64,000 nt of DNA from Azadirachta indica (GCA_022749755.1 CM040442.1:2382663-2446662); one strand, 5' to 3'; shown: positions 1 through 12,934, counted from the first letter of the stretch. Notes: generated by a model not told the origin, from the sequence alone. Program-made: numbers and translations.

Positions 1-486
1 CAATAATACAATTCATATTTTTGAATCATACTCAAATTTTTTATAAATGTTTGCAAATATAATTATCAACTAAACGTCCCCTAAGATTAATAGCTGTAAT
101 AACGTAATACTTCAATTGCATTTCAATGATGGTGATCAACGTGTAACACCCAAGACCAGCTGGCATGTGCAACGACAAATATACGTGGAGCTGAGTGTAA
201 ACAAATCCTGCAAAATGTTACAAGATCTTCGGAAGTGAGAAAAACCTAAAACTGAGTTAAGCAATTCTACTTGGTAGCAAACTCGCGCCGGATATGTGTT
301 ACTCAGAAACGTAGAGAATAAATTGATAATACTTAGAAGTGACAACAGCAAAACAAGAAGCACCTGCTAAACAGTTTATACAATTAACTAGCAACGTTAC
401 AAAAGAAATGATAATGATATATGTGAAGTGCTTAGTTGAATTACAGAAGAAAAGAGAATCTTCCAACAGAACTCTTATTGGAAATC
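1..486. other. intergenic, 3' flank of NBS-LRR copy A
   Basis: No coding region can be supported here. The last ~110 bases, up to the stop codon of copy A, resemble the stretch just beyond the stop of copy C (about 12,840-12,940). This is therefore duplicated 3' flank of the resistance-gene family. Confidence 0.5.
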
Positions 487-3169
487 TTAATCATTGTCAA
501 TGGATTTGAAACAGGTAAGAAAAGCACTTTGAGTGGCTTGATCATCCCATTGCAGATCTTTCCACCAGTGGTCCTTTCCCATAATGATGAGTTTACATTC
601 CAATGGGTTGTTGCAATCAAGTGGAAGCTTCTTAAGTTTTGGGCATCCTTTTACAGTCATTTCTTTCAGACGTGGGAGGGGCAAGGGTTTTGAGTAGATG
701 CTCTTCAAATTTTCTAAATCACGTAATAGAAGAAATTGAAGTCTTTCAAACAGGATTAGATTTTCCACCGCTTGAGGTGGAACTTCATCTAATTTGATTA
801 TTACTTCCATATCCTTGCAGCAATCTATCCCAAGACCCTTGAGATTTGGAGTAAAAATGTGCCATGTCACGTGCCTCAATCTTAAGCTTGATCTTATATA
901 AACTTTGTGAAGACAATGGAAACCACGAGTTACGCGGATGTTTTTCACTTCCCCTGTATACTCAATCTTAAACTTTCCAATTTTAAGCATTCTGACAATT
1001 GGTGTTTCGAGATGCTTTAAACTGGCTAAAGATAAAACACTCAGTGACTTCGAATCCCTGAAGCGATCAAGGCACAGAGATCGAGTAGTGCTTTTTAATG
1101 TAAGGGAGCTCAGAAATCTTTGGAGAGCATGGAAACTTGTTAAAGTAATTGTCAAGACATTTAAATGTTTCAAACATAACAATTCTTCTACCAAAAGTTT
1201 ACTATCTCCAAATAGAATGCTAGCTTTTCTTGGCAACTCGAACCGCATTGGAACATTCTCAATACCTGCAACATCTTTAGATTAGATATCACTTCCGGTG
1301 GAATTGCCTTGAGGAAAGTTGTACGCTCCAACTTCAAAACATTTAAGAGTAACCAGGTACTTCAACTCTTTTGGCAATATTTCTATGCTAGAACACGACA
1401 GATCAAGATGCTGTAGTGAAATCAAGTCAGAAAACTGCAGCTCTAAATTGAATACCTGAGTACGTGATAAATTTAAAACTCTTAAAGAAGTCATGGATTG
1501 AAAGAAATCACTTTTGACCGTCTGCAAATAATTCCAACCAAGAAACAAAGTATGAAGACTTGGACAATTAGGAGACTCCGATAAATTCTCAATTTTGTTC
1601 TTCATCAGTGATATCCTTGTAACCTCTTTCCATATTGCAATACTTGGGGCTTCAGTTAATCCAACACCTGGAAGAATCAAAAACTTTTCCTTCTCCTTCT
1701 CCTTCTCCATTGTAGATGCAATCCACAAAGCCATGTCTCAAATCACATCATGCATTTTTACACAATTGTTTTCATCTTCTTCCAAAAGATACGAATGAAG
1801 CAGAGTACCAATGATGGAGTATCCTTGAATTCGTGCTCCAATTCCATCATACTCATCTAAAAATCCTTCACATATCCAACAATCTATCAAGTACTCAATG
1901 TCTATCAAAAAATCTTCTGGAAATAAACTACAATACAAGAGACAAGATTTAACTGTGTCACTTGGCAAAAAATCATAACTGAACATCAAATGAGAATATA
2001 CTTTTTTCTCCATACCAGAAAATTTAGAAGTTGAACTCCTTAGAACCTCAATTACATGTTCCCATTCCTGAGGTGTCTTCTTGCAAGCCATGGCTCGACC
2101 AACAACAATTAGAGCAAGTGGCAAAGCACCGCATTCTTTGGCAACAGTTTCGGCTAGCTCAGGATATTAGGATGACTGTCAAGAATTTATTTGCCAACTT
2201 TCTCCTTGAATAATGTCCAGGCATTCTCGTATCTAAAACACTCCACTACGAAGCATTTGTGAGCTTCCATTTGGCCGCAGACCTCAAACTCATGAGTTGT
2301 GAAAACTACTTTAGTGCACTTCTTAGGCCTGGAAGAGGTAAACCTACCCTGATTAAATCAACATACTCCCATATATCATCCATGAATAATATAAACTTTT
2401 TCTTTCTCAAGGTCTTGAATATTTCCTGAGCTTTCTCTGGAAGATTTTTACTCTTCCAAGAATCGTTGAACAAGTGAATCTTTTTGGAGATAATTTCTTG
2501 AATCTTTTCAAGTTCCAAGTCTTTAGATGCCACTACCCAAATGACAACATCAAAATTGTTTGGGGTGTCAAGGAACTTGTTATTGATTTGGGTTAATAAG
2601 GTAGTTTTACCTACCACTCCCATGCCATATATGCCTATAATTCCTGCTTGCTCTTCTGTGAGGCATCTCCAAACTTTGTCAAATGTTGGTTCCAAGCCTA
2701 CTATTGTTGCTGCAATAGGTCTTTCATCAACAGGATTATCTGGTACTGTTTTTGCCACAGCTTTGAAATCTCCTTCACGCCGTAATTTCTTCACAACTCG
2801 CAATGTGTTAACCACTTCTTTGCCGGACTTGTAGCTTGACTTCCATTTCTCGGAACAGCGGCGTCCAAAAAATTGTTTGTCAACTTCTGGATTACTTTGC
2901 CGGATAAGTTCTCCAGCCTCAGTTTCCACGTTGTGCACTCTTGAAAGCCAACCTTGCACTTGTTCCAGCCTTCCCATTCGTTGGGGTTTGGCGACGATAA
3001 CCCTTATCCTCTCATCATTCGTCACTTCAATTAATTTGTTCAATTCTCTCTGCAAGGCAGCAAGATTATCTTGGAGCTTACATAAATATCCTGCTTCTTT
3101 GACAGTGCAATCTAGGCAATGAGAAATAGTGTCATCACATGCCAATGAAAGTGAGCAAACGTTGCCCAT
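487..3169 (-). pseudogene. RPS5-like CC-NBS-LRR resistance gene, copy A, broken
   Basis: The family consists of intracellular immune receptors that sense pathogen effectors at the plasma membrane. The start is taken at 3169 because the protein then begins MGNVCS, an N-myristoylation/palmitoylation type N-terminus typical of RPS5-class receptors; an upstream in-frame ATG at 3289 lies in the probable 5' leader. Visible in order: coiled-coil region, P-loop GMGVVGKTT (second G changed to V), RNBS-A, kinase-2 (FMDDIW), GLPL (ALPLAL), RNBS-D (LLYCSLFPED), VKMHD, then LRRs ending in KSIDND. The reading frame is broken several times: a frameshift near 2325 after GLPLP, a stop near 2190, a one-base loss near 2165, CGA to TGA just after MHDVI (near 1738), and a frameshift near 1270. 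The pieces together cover a normal ~890-residue family member. Pseudogene status is clear; sequencing error could explain one break but not five. Confidence 0.9.
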
Positions 3170-3269
3170 AATGATTTCAACGGAGGGGAAAAGAAGAGAA
3201 AAGTATATTGGAGAAAGCTCTAGCTTACAGAAATCACGAGACTGGAATGCTTTGTATGAATAATCCTGT

Positions 3270-3285
3270 GAGGTATTTATAACAA
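3270..3285 (-). promoter_or_regulatory. candidate TATA box of NBS-LRR copy A
   Basis: On the minus strand TTATAAATA lies about 105 bp upstream of the copy A start codon. A similar AT motif at the matching distance exists in the 5' flanks of the sister copies. Position and sequence are compatible with a TATA box; nothing else supports it. Confidence 0.35.
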
Positions 3286-3289
3286 GCAA

Positions 3290-5246
3290 CTTAAACTAAA
3301 TATAAAAGATAAAAGTTCCAATCAAATATAAGGAATAAAACAAGCCAATAATGAATTAAGTGGAAGGGAATTAACGTCGATTTTTGTTTGTCCATTTCTC
3401 TTTAGTACAAAGCATTTATACCCATTGAATATATGATTCCTAGTCTAAAACCTAAGTTGATTCTCAAAATGACATTCATGGAATAAGCAGTTAAAAGAGT
3501 ACGTTAATAACTATGAATTAATTCATGTCGTAGGGGCATATGACAAAAGAATACGTTAATACCTAGAACTCAAAACTTTGTACTTGTATTTTTTATTACG
3601 GAATTTACTTTGTACATTTATTTCAATGGCATGTAATTCCCCTTCTTTGATATTAGGTTTTGTTTGTGCCGACCTAAATCTCTAGCAGGGTGAAGTTCAT
3701 TGTGTTCTCATCATGATTAACTGTTATTTTATTTTTTATTTAAATAAAATTTGCTCCTGCCACGAAGTTAAATAAAACAAAATTACATTTGCATGGTAGA
3801 ATATATGCTCTGAAAAATCAAATTGGTAAAGAGCTAGCCTGCTGAGTTAACCATCCTGTATTCATCTTGTGTGTACAAATTTTCTTTAAAAGCTCGGAAA
3901 TTAAGGACAGTGCAATTTATTGATTCAGTAAATTGAATATTTTTCAACCAACAGTCTACTATCGGTGATTTTATACATTAATTGATTCATTGGTACACAG
4001 TGCAAGATCCAAGAAATTTAGAATATAGAGAGAAAACTGAAATTTCATTGATGCTTTGAATGAGTTTTACAAGCTTCCATTTATAATGAAAATTCAAATA
4101 TTAAAAGGACGATAATTCAGAAATTACAAATAAATTATTGCAGAATTTTAGTTTCTATAAATTATTTGATGATGATTTATAGCAAAATATATTTTTGATT
4201 TAATTTAAATTCTTGCTATGTATATTAGACCGTAAATCATAGGAAGATTGTCTTACATATCTCCAATATTTTGTTTAATTCTTATCAATATGAAAGAAAC
4301 ATCGAAAAAATGTTGAAACTTGAAATATCCAAAGCACTTGCATTGCGTGGATATATATAGTCGTCACATTGCTTGTGGAAATGTAATACTTTGAAGATTT
4401 CATCAGTAGTCAATTCCTTGATGATTTCAAAATTTAATTTAAAGATGATTTGATGAGGTAAGAAAATTTATACAAAACAATATTAGCAATAAAGAAAAAG
4501 AGAGAAAAAAGGACATAGTTAGGTGTTTTCGATTATTTTATATCAGCTCGTTCATCAATCATGTCGCAATCTCAAATAAATATGACTTTTTATTCTTTCA
4601 CAATTGAAACAAAAGAAAAAAAAAAAAAAAATATTACTTTTGTTAACGCGATTATCTTTAATTATTCTTATACAATTCCTAATTAACTAGCTTTTCTCTT
4701 TTTTGGTCGTATGTATATGATCCGACGAATACTAAATATCGCGAGCATCAAACTAAGGTTTATTTGGTCATGGAACAACAATTCATTGCTCCAGCAAGGC
4801 AGCTTATCTATTTTCTTGTGATGTCTTGTGTACCTAGACGAATATATCCTATCGTGCTTTAATGTTAGGCAGATTTTTCAAAGATCTCCAAATTGTGTGG
4901 TTGGAAATAAATATTCTTCTCCATTTTTAGGTATCTTTTATTGATTACCATTTACATGACCAGTGTTAACTATTTTGATAAGTTACCAAGTTGAAGAAAT
5001 TATATATTACTACCATGCCGAGCAGATATGAATCTATCCGCAGTTTTTATAACTAAATGGAAATTATATATGAGGTGCAATATTGTCAAAATCTATGTAC
5101 CGCTTGGATGATTTGATACAATTGTGAAACTAGATAACAAATTTAATGGAATTACAAGTTAGCAAGGAGAAGCATCCATGAGACAGCTTACTCCAAATCT
5201 CATCCAAATATCCAATCATTCATGCTAAATCAAAAAGTTGACATTA
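3290..5246. other. intergenic between copies A and B
   Basis: AT-rich DNA without a supportable gene. About 3,290-3,560 is the 5' flank of copy A and can be matched by eye with the flanks of copy B (8,300-8,480) and copy C (15,650-15,850), so the duplication unit included the promoter. The remainder, with an A-run near 4,617-4,630, shows nothing I recognise. Confidence 0.5.
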
Positions 5247-8060
5247 TTAAATGGATTTGAAAAAGGGAAGAAAAGCGTTTTGAGTAGCTTCATCATTCCA
5301 CTGCAGCTCTTTCCACCAGCTTTCCTCACCTTTGACAGTGATTTTACGTTGGGTGACACTGTTGCAATCGATTGGAAGCTTCTTCAGCTTTGGGCATTCA
5401 TTCACGACCAGTTCTTTCAAATGTGGGGAGTACAAGGCATTTGAGTAGATGTTCTTCAAATTTTCCAATCTGCGCAGGATAAGAAATTGAAGTCTTGCAA
5501 AAGGGATTAGATTTTGCATCAACTCAGCTGAAACTTCGCCCAATTTGATTATTTCTTCCATATCATGGCAGTTAAATATACAAACATTCTTCAGGTTTTG
5601 GAGCATAAATAAGCCATGTCACGTGCCTCAATTTTAAGCAAGATTCCATTTGTACTTTGTGGAGACAATGGAAACCATTAATTTCTCGCATCTTTTTCAC
5701 TTCGACTGCGTAATCAATTTTCAACTCTTCCAAATCTTTACAATTCGAGAAGAAAAGTCTTTCGAGATGCCTTAACCTTGCTAAAGATAAAACAGTGAGT
5801 GACTTTGAATTGTTATAGTCATGAAGGCATAGAGATCGAGTATTGCACTCTAGTCTATGGGAGCTCAATAAATTTTGAAGAGAAGGCAAAGATTTTATGG
5901 TGATGCTTAGCACATTTAAATAATTCAAACCAAGCAACTCGTCTACCAAAAGTTCACCACCTCCAAACAGAACACTACGCTCTTCTTGTTCGCGAGAACC
6001 ACAAAATAACATTTTCAATACTTCTAACATCCGTAAATTAGATATCACTTGCTGTGGAAATTTACGGAGACTAAATGTATAGTCCAACTTCAAACATTTA
6101 AGATTAACCAAGTACCTTAACTGTCCCGGCAATCTTGCTATAATGGTTCTAGATAAATCAAGATGTTGCAATGATAGTAAGTCTGAATTCCAAACGGTAA
6201 ACGGCGTAGAAAAGTATTATCTGATAGGTTTAAAACTGTTAAGAGACGGCATTGATTGAAAGAAGTCACTATCAAGTAAACGGCAAACTTGCTATAGCTG
6301 TTAAAGCCTTGTCTCGAATCACATCATGCATTTTCACAAAATTGTCTTCTTCTTCCAATAAACAAGCATGTAGAAGAGTACCAACAATGGAATATCCTTG
6401 ATTTCGTGACCCAAGTAAACTATTTCCATCTAAAATTCTCTCAAACATCCAACAATCTATCAAGTCCTCTATGTTAATTCTATAATCTTCTGGAAATAAA
6501 CTACAATACAAAAGACAAAATCTCTCTGTTTCGCTGGGTAAAAAATCATAACTTAACTTCAAGCGAGAGTATACTTTTCTCTCAATACCTGAAAATTTAG
6601 AGGCTGAACTCCTTAGAATCTCAATTGCATGTTCCCATTCTTCAGTGGTCTTCCTGCAAGCCATGGCTCGTCCGACGGTAATCAGAGCAAGTGGCAAACC
6701 ACCACATTCTTTGGCCACAGTTTCAGCTAACTGAGGAATATTAGGATGACTATCAAGAATATCTCCTCCGACCTTCTCCTCAAATAACCTCTAGGCATAA
6801 TCAAAACCCAAGCATTCCACTTTGAAGCATTTGTGAGCTTCCATGTTGCCGCAAACCTCAAACTCACTAGTTGTGAAAACTACCTTTGATGCACTTGCTT
6901 GGGTTGGAAGAGGTAAACCCAGTTTAGTCAAATCAACCTCCTCCCATATATCATCTAATAATAACACAAATTTCTTTTTGCTCAAGATCTTGAAAATTTC
7001 TATACCTTGCTCTCGTAGCCTTTTACGCGTCCAAGACTCATTGAACAAACCAATCTTTTTGGCGATGCTTTCTTGAATCTTTTCAAGCTCCAAGTCTCTG
7101 GACGCCACTGCCCAAATGAAAACATCAAAATAGGTTGGCGTGTCAAGAAACTTCTTGTTAATTTGGTTAACAGGGTAGTTTTACCCCCCATCCCCCCTCC
7201 CTCCCATGCCGTATATGCCGATAATTCCTGCTTGTTCTTCTGTGAGGCATCTCCAAACTTCGTCAAATGTTGGTTGCAATCCCACTATTGTTGGTGTAAT
7301 AGGTCTCTCATCAACTGGATATTTGGTTGCTGCTTGAGCCACGTGACTGAATTCTCCTTCAACCCTTGAATTCTGCACAACTCGGAGTGTTTTAAATAAC
7401 TTTGCCCGTACTTGTAGGTTGACTTGCAATTCCGGGAACAAAGGCCTCCAACACATAGCTGCTTAACTTCTCCATAATTTTCGTTCATCAGATTTTCAAC
7501 TTCAGTTTCCACATCTTGCACTGCTTCAAGCCAACCTTGCACTTGTTCCAGCCGTTTCATTTGTCGCTGTTCGGCAGCGATAACGCTAATCCTCACATCA
7601 TTCCTTGCTTCAATTAACTTCTTCAATTCTCTTTGCAAGGTTGCAAGATTCTCTTGGAGCTGACATACATATCCAGCTTTCGAAACTGTTCGTTATTTGA
7701 ATGATTTTCTGTATTCAGAGTGAAGCAAAGAACAGAAAAAAATCAACAACAAACAGAGCCGAAACAGGGGACGGCAAAGAAGAAAAAAAACTGAAGGTTA
7801 TTTTCCAGAAAATAATGACTGCCGGATTCTTTTATTACTATTCTATGTTTTTATCGGAATACCGTAAAGCAACTTATTTATAGTATTCTTATACAAAGAT
7901 AAAATTAAAGTCTAACTAGGAGTCCTAATTCTATTAAAACATAACAAACTATAATTAAAAAAGAAAAATTAACATCACATTAATTAACAGAAACAGTGCA
8001 GTCTAGGCAGTGAGAAATAGTGTCATCACATGAGAATGAGTGTGAGCAAACGTTACCCAT
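5247..8060 (-). pseudogene. RPS5-like CC-NBS-LRR resistance gene, copy B, broken
   Basis: The start at 8060 gives MGNVCSHSFSCDDTIS, the same acylation-type N-terminus as copy A. After about 25 codons the frame runs into a 303-bp solo LTR (7687-7989) and the coiled-coil domain resumes on its far side. Later breaks: a frameshift near 7420; a G-rich expansion inside the P-loop (7184-7205) that destroys GMGGVGKTT; a frameshift near 7110; TGG to TAG near 6794; loss of about 65 residues linking the ARC domain to the first LRRs, just after MHDVIRD (near 6280); and a frameshift near 5590. Kinase-2 (LLLDDIW), GLPL, RNBS-D and VKMHD remain readable. The LRR end matches copy A (KKLPIDCNS, WWKELQWND). 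Clearly a pseudogene. Confidence 0.92.
7687..7989 (-). mobile_element. solo LTR (303 bp) inserted in copy B
   Basis: The stretch begins TGTT and ends AACA, the canonical LTR ends, and is flanked on both sides by GAAAC (7682-7686 and 7990-7994), a 5-bp target duplication as made by LTR-retrotransposon integrase. Removing it with one GAAAC restores the coiled-coil reading (CTVSKAGY) seen in the sister genes. On the minus strand a TATA-like CTATAAATAAG lies near the middle, which suggests that orientation. No internal region or second LTR is present, so it is a solo LTR left by recombination. The superfamily is not determined; Copia-like is a guess from size. Confidence 0.88.
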
Positions 8061-11000
8061 ACTGATTGGAAATCAAGAGGAAAGAAATGAAGACAGTGTA
8101 TGTTTTCCAGACTGAAATGCTATGTATTAATCAGATGAGGGTTTATAATTTAAAAGCAAATTTAAAAGTATAAAAATACCAATCAATTCAACATAAACTT
8201 ACTTAATTGTTTTAACTTTGATTAGTAGTCAATTCGTGGAAGACTGCCATGAACAAGAATTTAGCGTCGAAAAATTTAAATAGCCTCTTACTATGCTTTC
8301 ACACATGGAAAACAAAACAAGTCCATAATTAACGAGTTAGATAAGGGCAAATAATGTCGATTTTTTTAATACTCGACTTGTCTTTAATTCCAAGCACTTA
8401 TTCCACTTAAAAGGTTCCCTGCTAAAGTTTGAGCTATATCCCAAAACTTCTTATCTCCGATTGGCACTTCCAATTATCAGCTGTCATATACCATTATAAC
8501 ATAAGGCCATGCTTTTCTACTTTGAAGGGTTAGACATGCATGTAGTGTGATTTTATGAGGAATTTATTTATTATTGATGTTATTGATCACATAATCAAGA
8601 ATTATATTGTCTCTGACTACGTAGATTATTCCTAATTTTCTGATGATTTTATGCATAATTCTTACGGTATCTTTCCTGTGCATTACTGTCACCCGTAGAG
8701 ATTTCAACCAAAGATAGATTAGTATATTGGAGAACAATCTAGCTGAGGAAGAAATGAAGAGTGTAAGTTTCTAAGCCTGCAATACTGTGTGTTAATCACT
8801 TCAGGAATTTATAATTGAAGAGGAACTCAAAAATATAAAATTAAGTTCCAATCAAATATAAAAGTATTGATATGGATGGATACTTATCTTGACTTTGATT
8901 ATTAGTAGTCAATTGGTGGATGAGGACCATGAACAAATACATATGTAGCTTTAGAAAAATTTTAATAAATAGAGAGGGGACCCTAAAAATTTTTTTGTAC
9001 AATTGATGAGATTTTTTACCTTCACGTATCACTATCACAGAGAAAGATTTATTCATATAGAGTGCGAGTCTCACACTTTATGCCTAAACCTTCAGGTTAT
9101 GTTTGATACACAGGACTGTATAGCATAAAATAAGCGGACTGATCAACCTTTTAGTTTTTCAGTAAATTAAAACACTCTCTAAACTGTAATAAATATTAAA
9201 TTAATATAGTCTACACCTTAAAAAAAGAGACTCGTGAGAGGGTGGGGTTTTTGTCTGAGCTATATTCAATTTTACCTATTGCATTATTTTCTCTCATTTT
9301 TTTTTCAATGCCTTTACAAACAAACTCTTTCTCTTCTTTTCTTGTCTAACTAATAAAAAAAAATCCCAACATTGAATTGTAATTATTCTTTCACTTTCAA
9401 AATCATATCCTCTCTCCGCGAATTAGGTAATTTTTTATGTTCAAGTTATAGAGCCTTACTATAACTCTAATTCCAAGGGTCAAAGAGCTTTTTCACTAGT
9501 ATATTTTATCTCATTTTGTCCAAATTTAATCTACTTAATGTTTGTTTAAACAAGTTCTTATTATTTACCAGGAAGTGGAAAACGTAACACCCCAAATTTT
9601 AGTTGCCATAACATGATGAAATTTGGAATGAAACTCACATCTTCAATATTACAAATCGTAAATCCTCTATAATAAAATATAAAACCTTAGAATTTATGTA
9701 ATCAACATGCTATTAAAATCTTAAACATTAAATAAAATAATCCTCATAAATTTAGCTAAGAGTAGCTAATAGAATTTTATCATCAACTTTCCTATTTTGC
9801 AGAGCTCATGACAGTCATAATTGTGTTCGAGCATGCCTTCAGTAAGGTTGTTTTAAGTTTGGATTGATTGCGAGCTCTTTGTGATTCAGTTGCTATGCAA
9901 TCATCATTTCTCCCCTATTTGGGTGCTTCATAATCGATGATTACATCGTTGTTCTTTTCTAAATTTCATATAATCAAGGTTGATTTTTTCAAACCCTTCA
10001 CGAGAATAATGCTATTGCGTGAATAGATTAGCTAATTTGGATCTTCTATACAACTCCTTGACTTGGTGAGATTATTCTCAATGAGTGTTGGTCACTAGAT
10101 CTTAAAGGACATTCCAAGATTTCCGAATTTTGGTTTTAGTTGATGTTTGTTATTGTGGCCAAATTGCTTTTTTTTATGTTTTTTGACCCACTTTCCCCTA
10201 GTTTCCTTGTTCTCACTTCCTATTAGATTAATGCATTTGTCTTCGTTGGCTTTCTTACAAAAAAAAAGAAAGAAAGAAAGAAATTCAATCTTTAACTTAT
10301 ATTTTTAAATAAACATTAAAAAATAATTTCTACTCTTTAATCAAAAATTAACAATAGTTTAATTATTAAAATTGTTTAAAATATTTTTATTGAAATCAAT
10401 TATAAGAACAATAGTATAAAAATAATAACCATGTTTTCAAAGCGAATCATAAAATAAAATGTTTAAAGTATTAAAAGAAATATAATTTAATTCAAAACAA
10501 ATTTTGAGTACTTTAGTTTTCCAATAGCAATATATATATATATATATATATAAACAATTATCTTAATTTAAAGTTTAGTTAGTTATTTAGTAGTTAGGAC
10601 ATTTGAATTTTACCTAAGAGCTGCGTTCAAATCCGAGCAAAAGTAATATTTTTTCTCTTTATGTTTTCCTGGTTATGGAGTATTTTGGTCCAAAAATAAA
10701 ATATTTGGTTAATTTAAAAAAAAAAATTGAAACACAGATGATTAGATAAAGTGGACCCAATAGTAGATAAAGTAGCATTCTGAGGTTACATGTCAAATAA
10801 TTTATAGGAGACGAAAATAAGGCAACATCTGTTTTGTTTAAATTTAAAGTGAAATGCAAAAAAAATGTAGGATTTTTCTTCCGTACATTAAAAGAATAAG
10901 AATGAGAGTGAATATCTTGGTTGAGTTAAATTATGAGTGATAATGTAAAATATCACATGTTATTTTTTTTTCATTTCAAAAAGAAACTTGATGAAATGAG

Positions 11001-11485
11001 AACAGTTTATTGACTTAAAAACTAGAATACCCCCTACTTAGAAGACCTTAAAATTAAAGCCTTATCCCTAAAACTAAAAGATATATCTATAGTATGAGGT
11101 AGATCTTCAAATCCTCACTTCATGCTTTTCGAAACATTAATCCAAAAATTTCTTTAAAATTTGATCGGCTAGGGAACAAAAATTCACTTTCCAATAAGTT
11201 CAAAATTATGATCCTAATTTACTGTCAAAAGCTTCAAATATATAGTATTGAAAAAAAAGTGGTTTTGAAGTTGAGTTTAATAAAATTCTTATATTTTATA
11301 CTCTGTATCTCTTGGAGAATTTTCCATAGAGTGGTGAGTGTGTTCTTTTAAGTTTTACAACCTTTATCAGTAACTTAGAATAGTGTTTCTGTATCCCTTT
11401 TGTTGTGAACATTAAAAAGAGAGTTTATTTCAACTCTTATTTAGTAAAAACCTAAATCCTCACGTAAACCTCCATTTTCCGGTAT
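8061..11485. other. intergenic between copy B and fragment D
   Basis: Starts with the 5' flank of copy B, followed by an orphan second copy of that flank (listed separately). From about 9,000 to 11,485 the DNA is AT-rich, with a TA run at 10,531-10,552 and A/AAAG runs near 10,260. No gene can be supported. Confidence 0.5.
8700..8975 (-). repeat. orphan 5' flank of an NBS-LRR copy
   Basis: This stretch matches the 5' flanks of copies A, B and C by shared phrases in the same order: agtatattgga, ctgcaatactgtgtgttaatc, gttccaatcaaatata, tagtagtcaatt, and ccatgaacaa. No NBS-LRR coding sequence follows on its left, where the gene should start. The gene body was deleted, or only the promoter end was duplicated. 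Confidence 0.65.
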
Positions 11486-12109
11486 CATGGGAAGGGCAAG
11501 GGGTTTGAGTAGATGCTCTTCAACATTCTTAAATCCACTAAGTGAAGAATCTAAAGTCTTGCAAATGGGATTATATTTTCCACCGCTTGGCCAGAACTTC
11601 ATCCATTTTGATTATTTCTTCCATACTATGGCATTCTTCTATCTGAACATTCTTGAGATTTGGAGCAGAATAAGCCATGTCACGTGCCTCAATTCTTAGC
11701 AACTGCTCATATCAACGTTTTAGAGACTCTGGAAACCACAAGTTACTCAGATGCTTTCACTTCCCCCGCATACCCAATCTTTAACTCATTCAAATCACAA
11801 GAAAGCAGCTTAAGTCTCTGGAGATGCCTTAAACTTGCTAAAGATTATGAGTGACTTTGAAACCTTTAAGAATTCAAGGTTTAGAGATCGAGTACTACTC
11901 TGTAATACAGGGTGGCTAGAGAGTCTTTTTTGAGCACGCATGTTGCTTAAAGAGATAGTAAACACATTTAAATGCTTCAAACAGAGTAATTCTTCTACCA
12001 AGAGTACACCATCTCCAAACAGTACACCATTGCCAAATAGAATGCTATCTTTTTCTTGTCTGATCGAACCACATTGTAACATTCACAATACACGTAACTT
12101 CTTTAAATT
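11486..12109 (-). pseudogene. NBS-LRR copy D, LRR-only fragment
   Basis: Only the second half of an LRR domain is recognisable. The segment 12,082-11,810 reads LLVEELLCLKHLNVFTISLS, nearly the wording of copy A. Further left are broken pieces ending in LKSIYSNPLPLP near 11,490, with several frameshifts and stops. One internal stretch is duplicated in place (LFGNGV followed by LFGDGV). The fragment stops abruptly at 12,109 against the LTR relic; no CC or NBS part is present. Confidence 0.8.
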
Positions 12110-12836
12110 ATAGGGGGTTGATAGATAAAAGACAAAAGACACTGCACGACAAACGAGTGAGCGGTGGTAAATAACAAAGTTGGAGGACCGGAATGAAAAT
12201 AATCATACAAGTTAGAAGTTGCAATAAAATTGCACGTGGATATAGGTGATAAAATATAATCAATGACGCAAAGTGATTTGAAATAAAGACAATGAAATAG
12301 ATGTTGGTTTGAGTGGTATCTGGACGAAGAAATGGAGAGCGGGCTGCATGAAAGAGAAATAGAGCTCGAAGATTCACAAGTCATGAGCTTGAGATTAAGC
12401 TCGTCGAATTGTTGATTTTGGTGGCCGAAGAAGAGATGCGATGGCCATGAAAGGAGTGACCAGATGGTAATAGAAAGTGTGGTGCAGAAAGTGGCGATTA
12501 AGGGTGGCTTTTGCTTGTGGAAATAAAAGATAAGAGAGCCGAAGTGGGAGTGGCAGCGTTTGCACTGCAATGGTGCATGCGCCAGAAGGAAGACCAGCAG
12601 AAGAGGAGGTCAGAAATAGAATCTTAGCTCGGATACCGTGTTAATATTTGTAAAGAAAAATATGATAATTGTATTGGTGATTGTATTGAATTAAATTAGA
12701 TGCAAGAGGTGTACATAACACGTTTATAGGCTTACAATACAAACTATTACAACATCAATATGACTCAAAATACCAACACTCAACTCCCAACTGTCAACAC
12801 ACAATAACCAACAATATCTCATTAATATATTTAACA
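12110..12836 (-). mobile_element. truncated LTR retrotransposon (one LTR plus 5' internal part)
   Basis: Read on the minus strand, 12,836-12,641 begins TGTTAA and ends TTAACA, the LTR end pattern, and contains CCTATAAACG as a possible TATA. Directly after it lies CGGTATCCGAGC, two changes away from the TGGTATCAGAGC primer-binding site complementary to initiator Met-tRNA. The remaining 530 bases to 12,110 would be 5' internal sequence; they have an open frame on the minus strand (12,570-12,103) that I do not recognise. No second LTR or gag-pol was seen, and no target duplication could be assigned. Confidence 0.6.
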
Positions 12837-12934
12837 ATTACAATGAAATGATAATAACACAAGTTTACTAATTGCATTAATTACACACTAAAAAGGAGAA
12901 TCGTCCACCAAAAACCTTATACAAATTGTGTCAA

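Noticed and set aside
487..693. Plus-strand frames opposite the NBS-LRR 3' ends (also at 5,238, 12,926 and 18,738)
   Set aside because: Antisense shadows of the conserved LRR C-terminus; they recur only because the coding strand is conserved.
12103..12570. 155-codon open frame on the minus strand
   Set aside because: No recognisable domain, Ser/His/Leu-rich wording, and it lies inside the LTR relic as 5' internal sequence. Not called as a gene.
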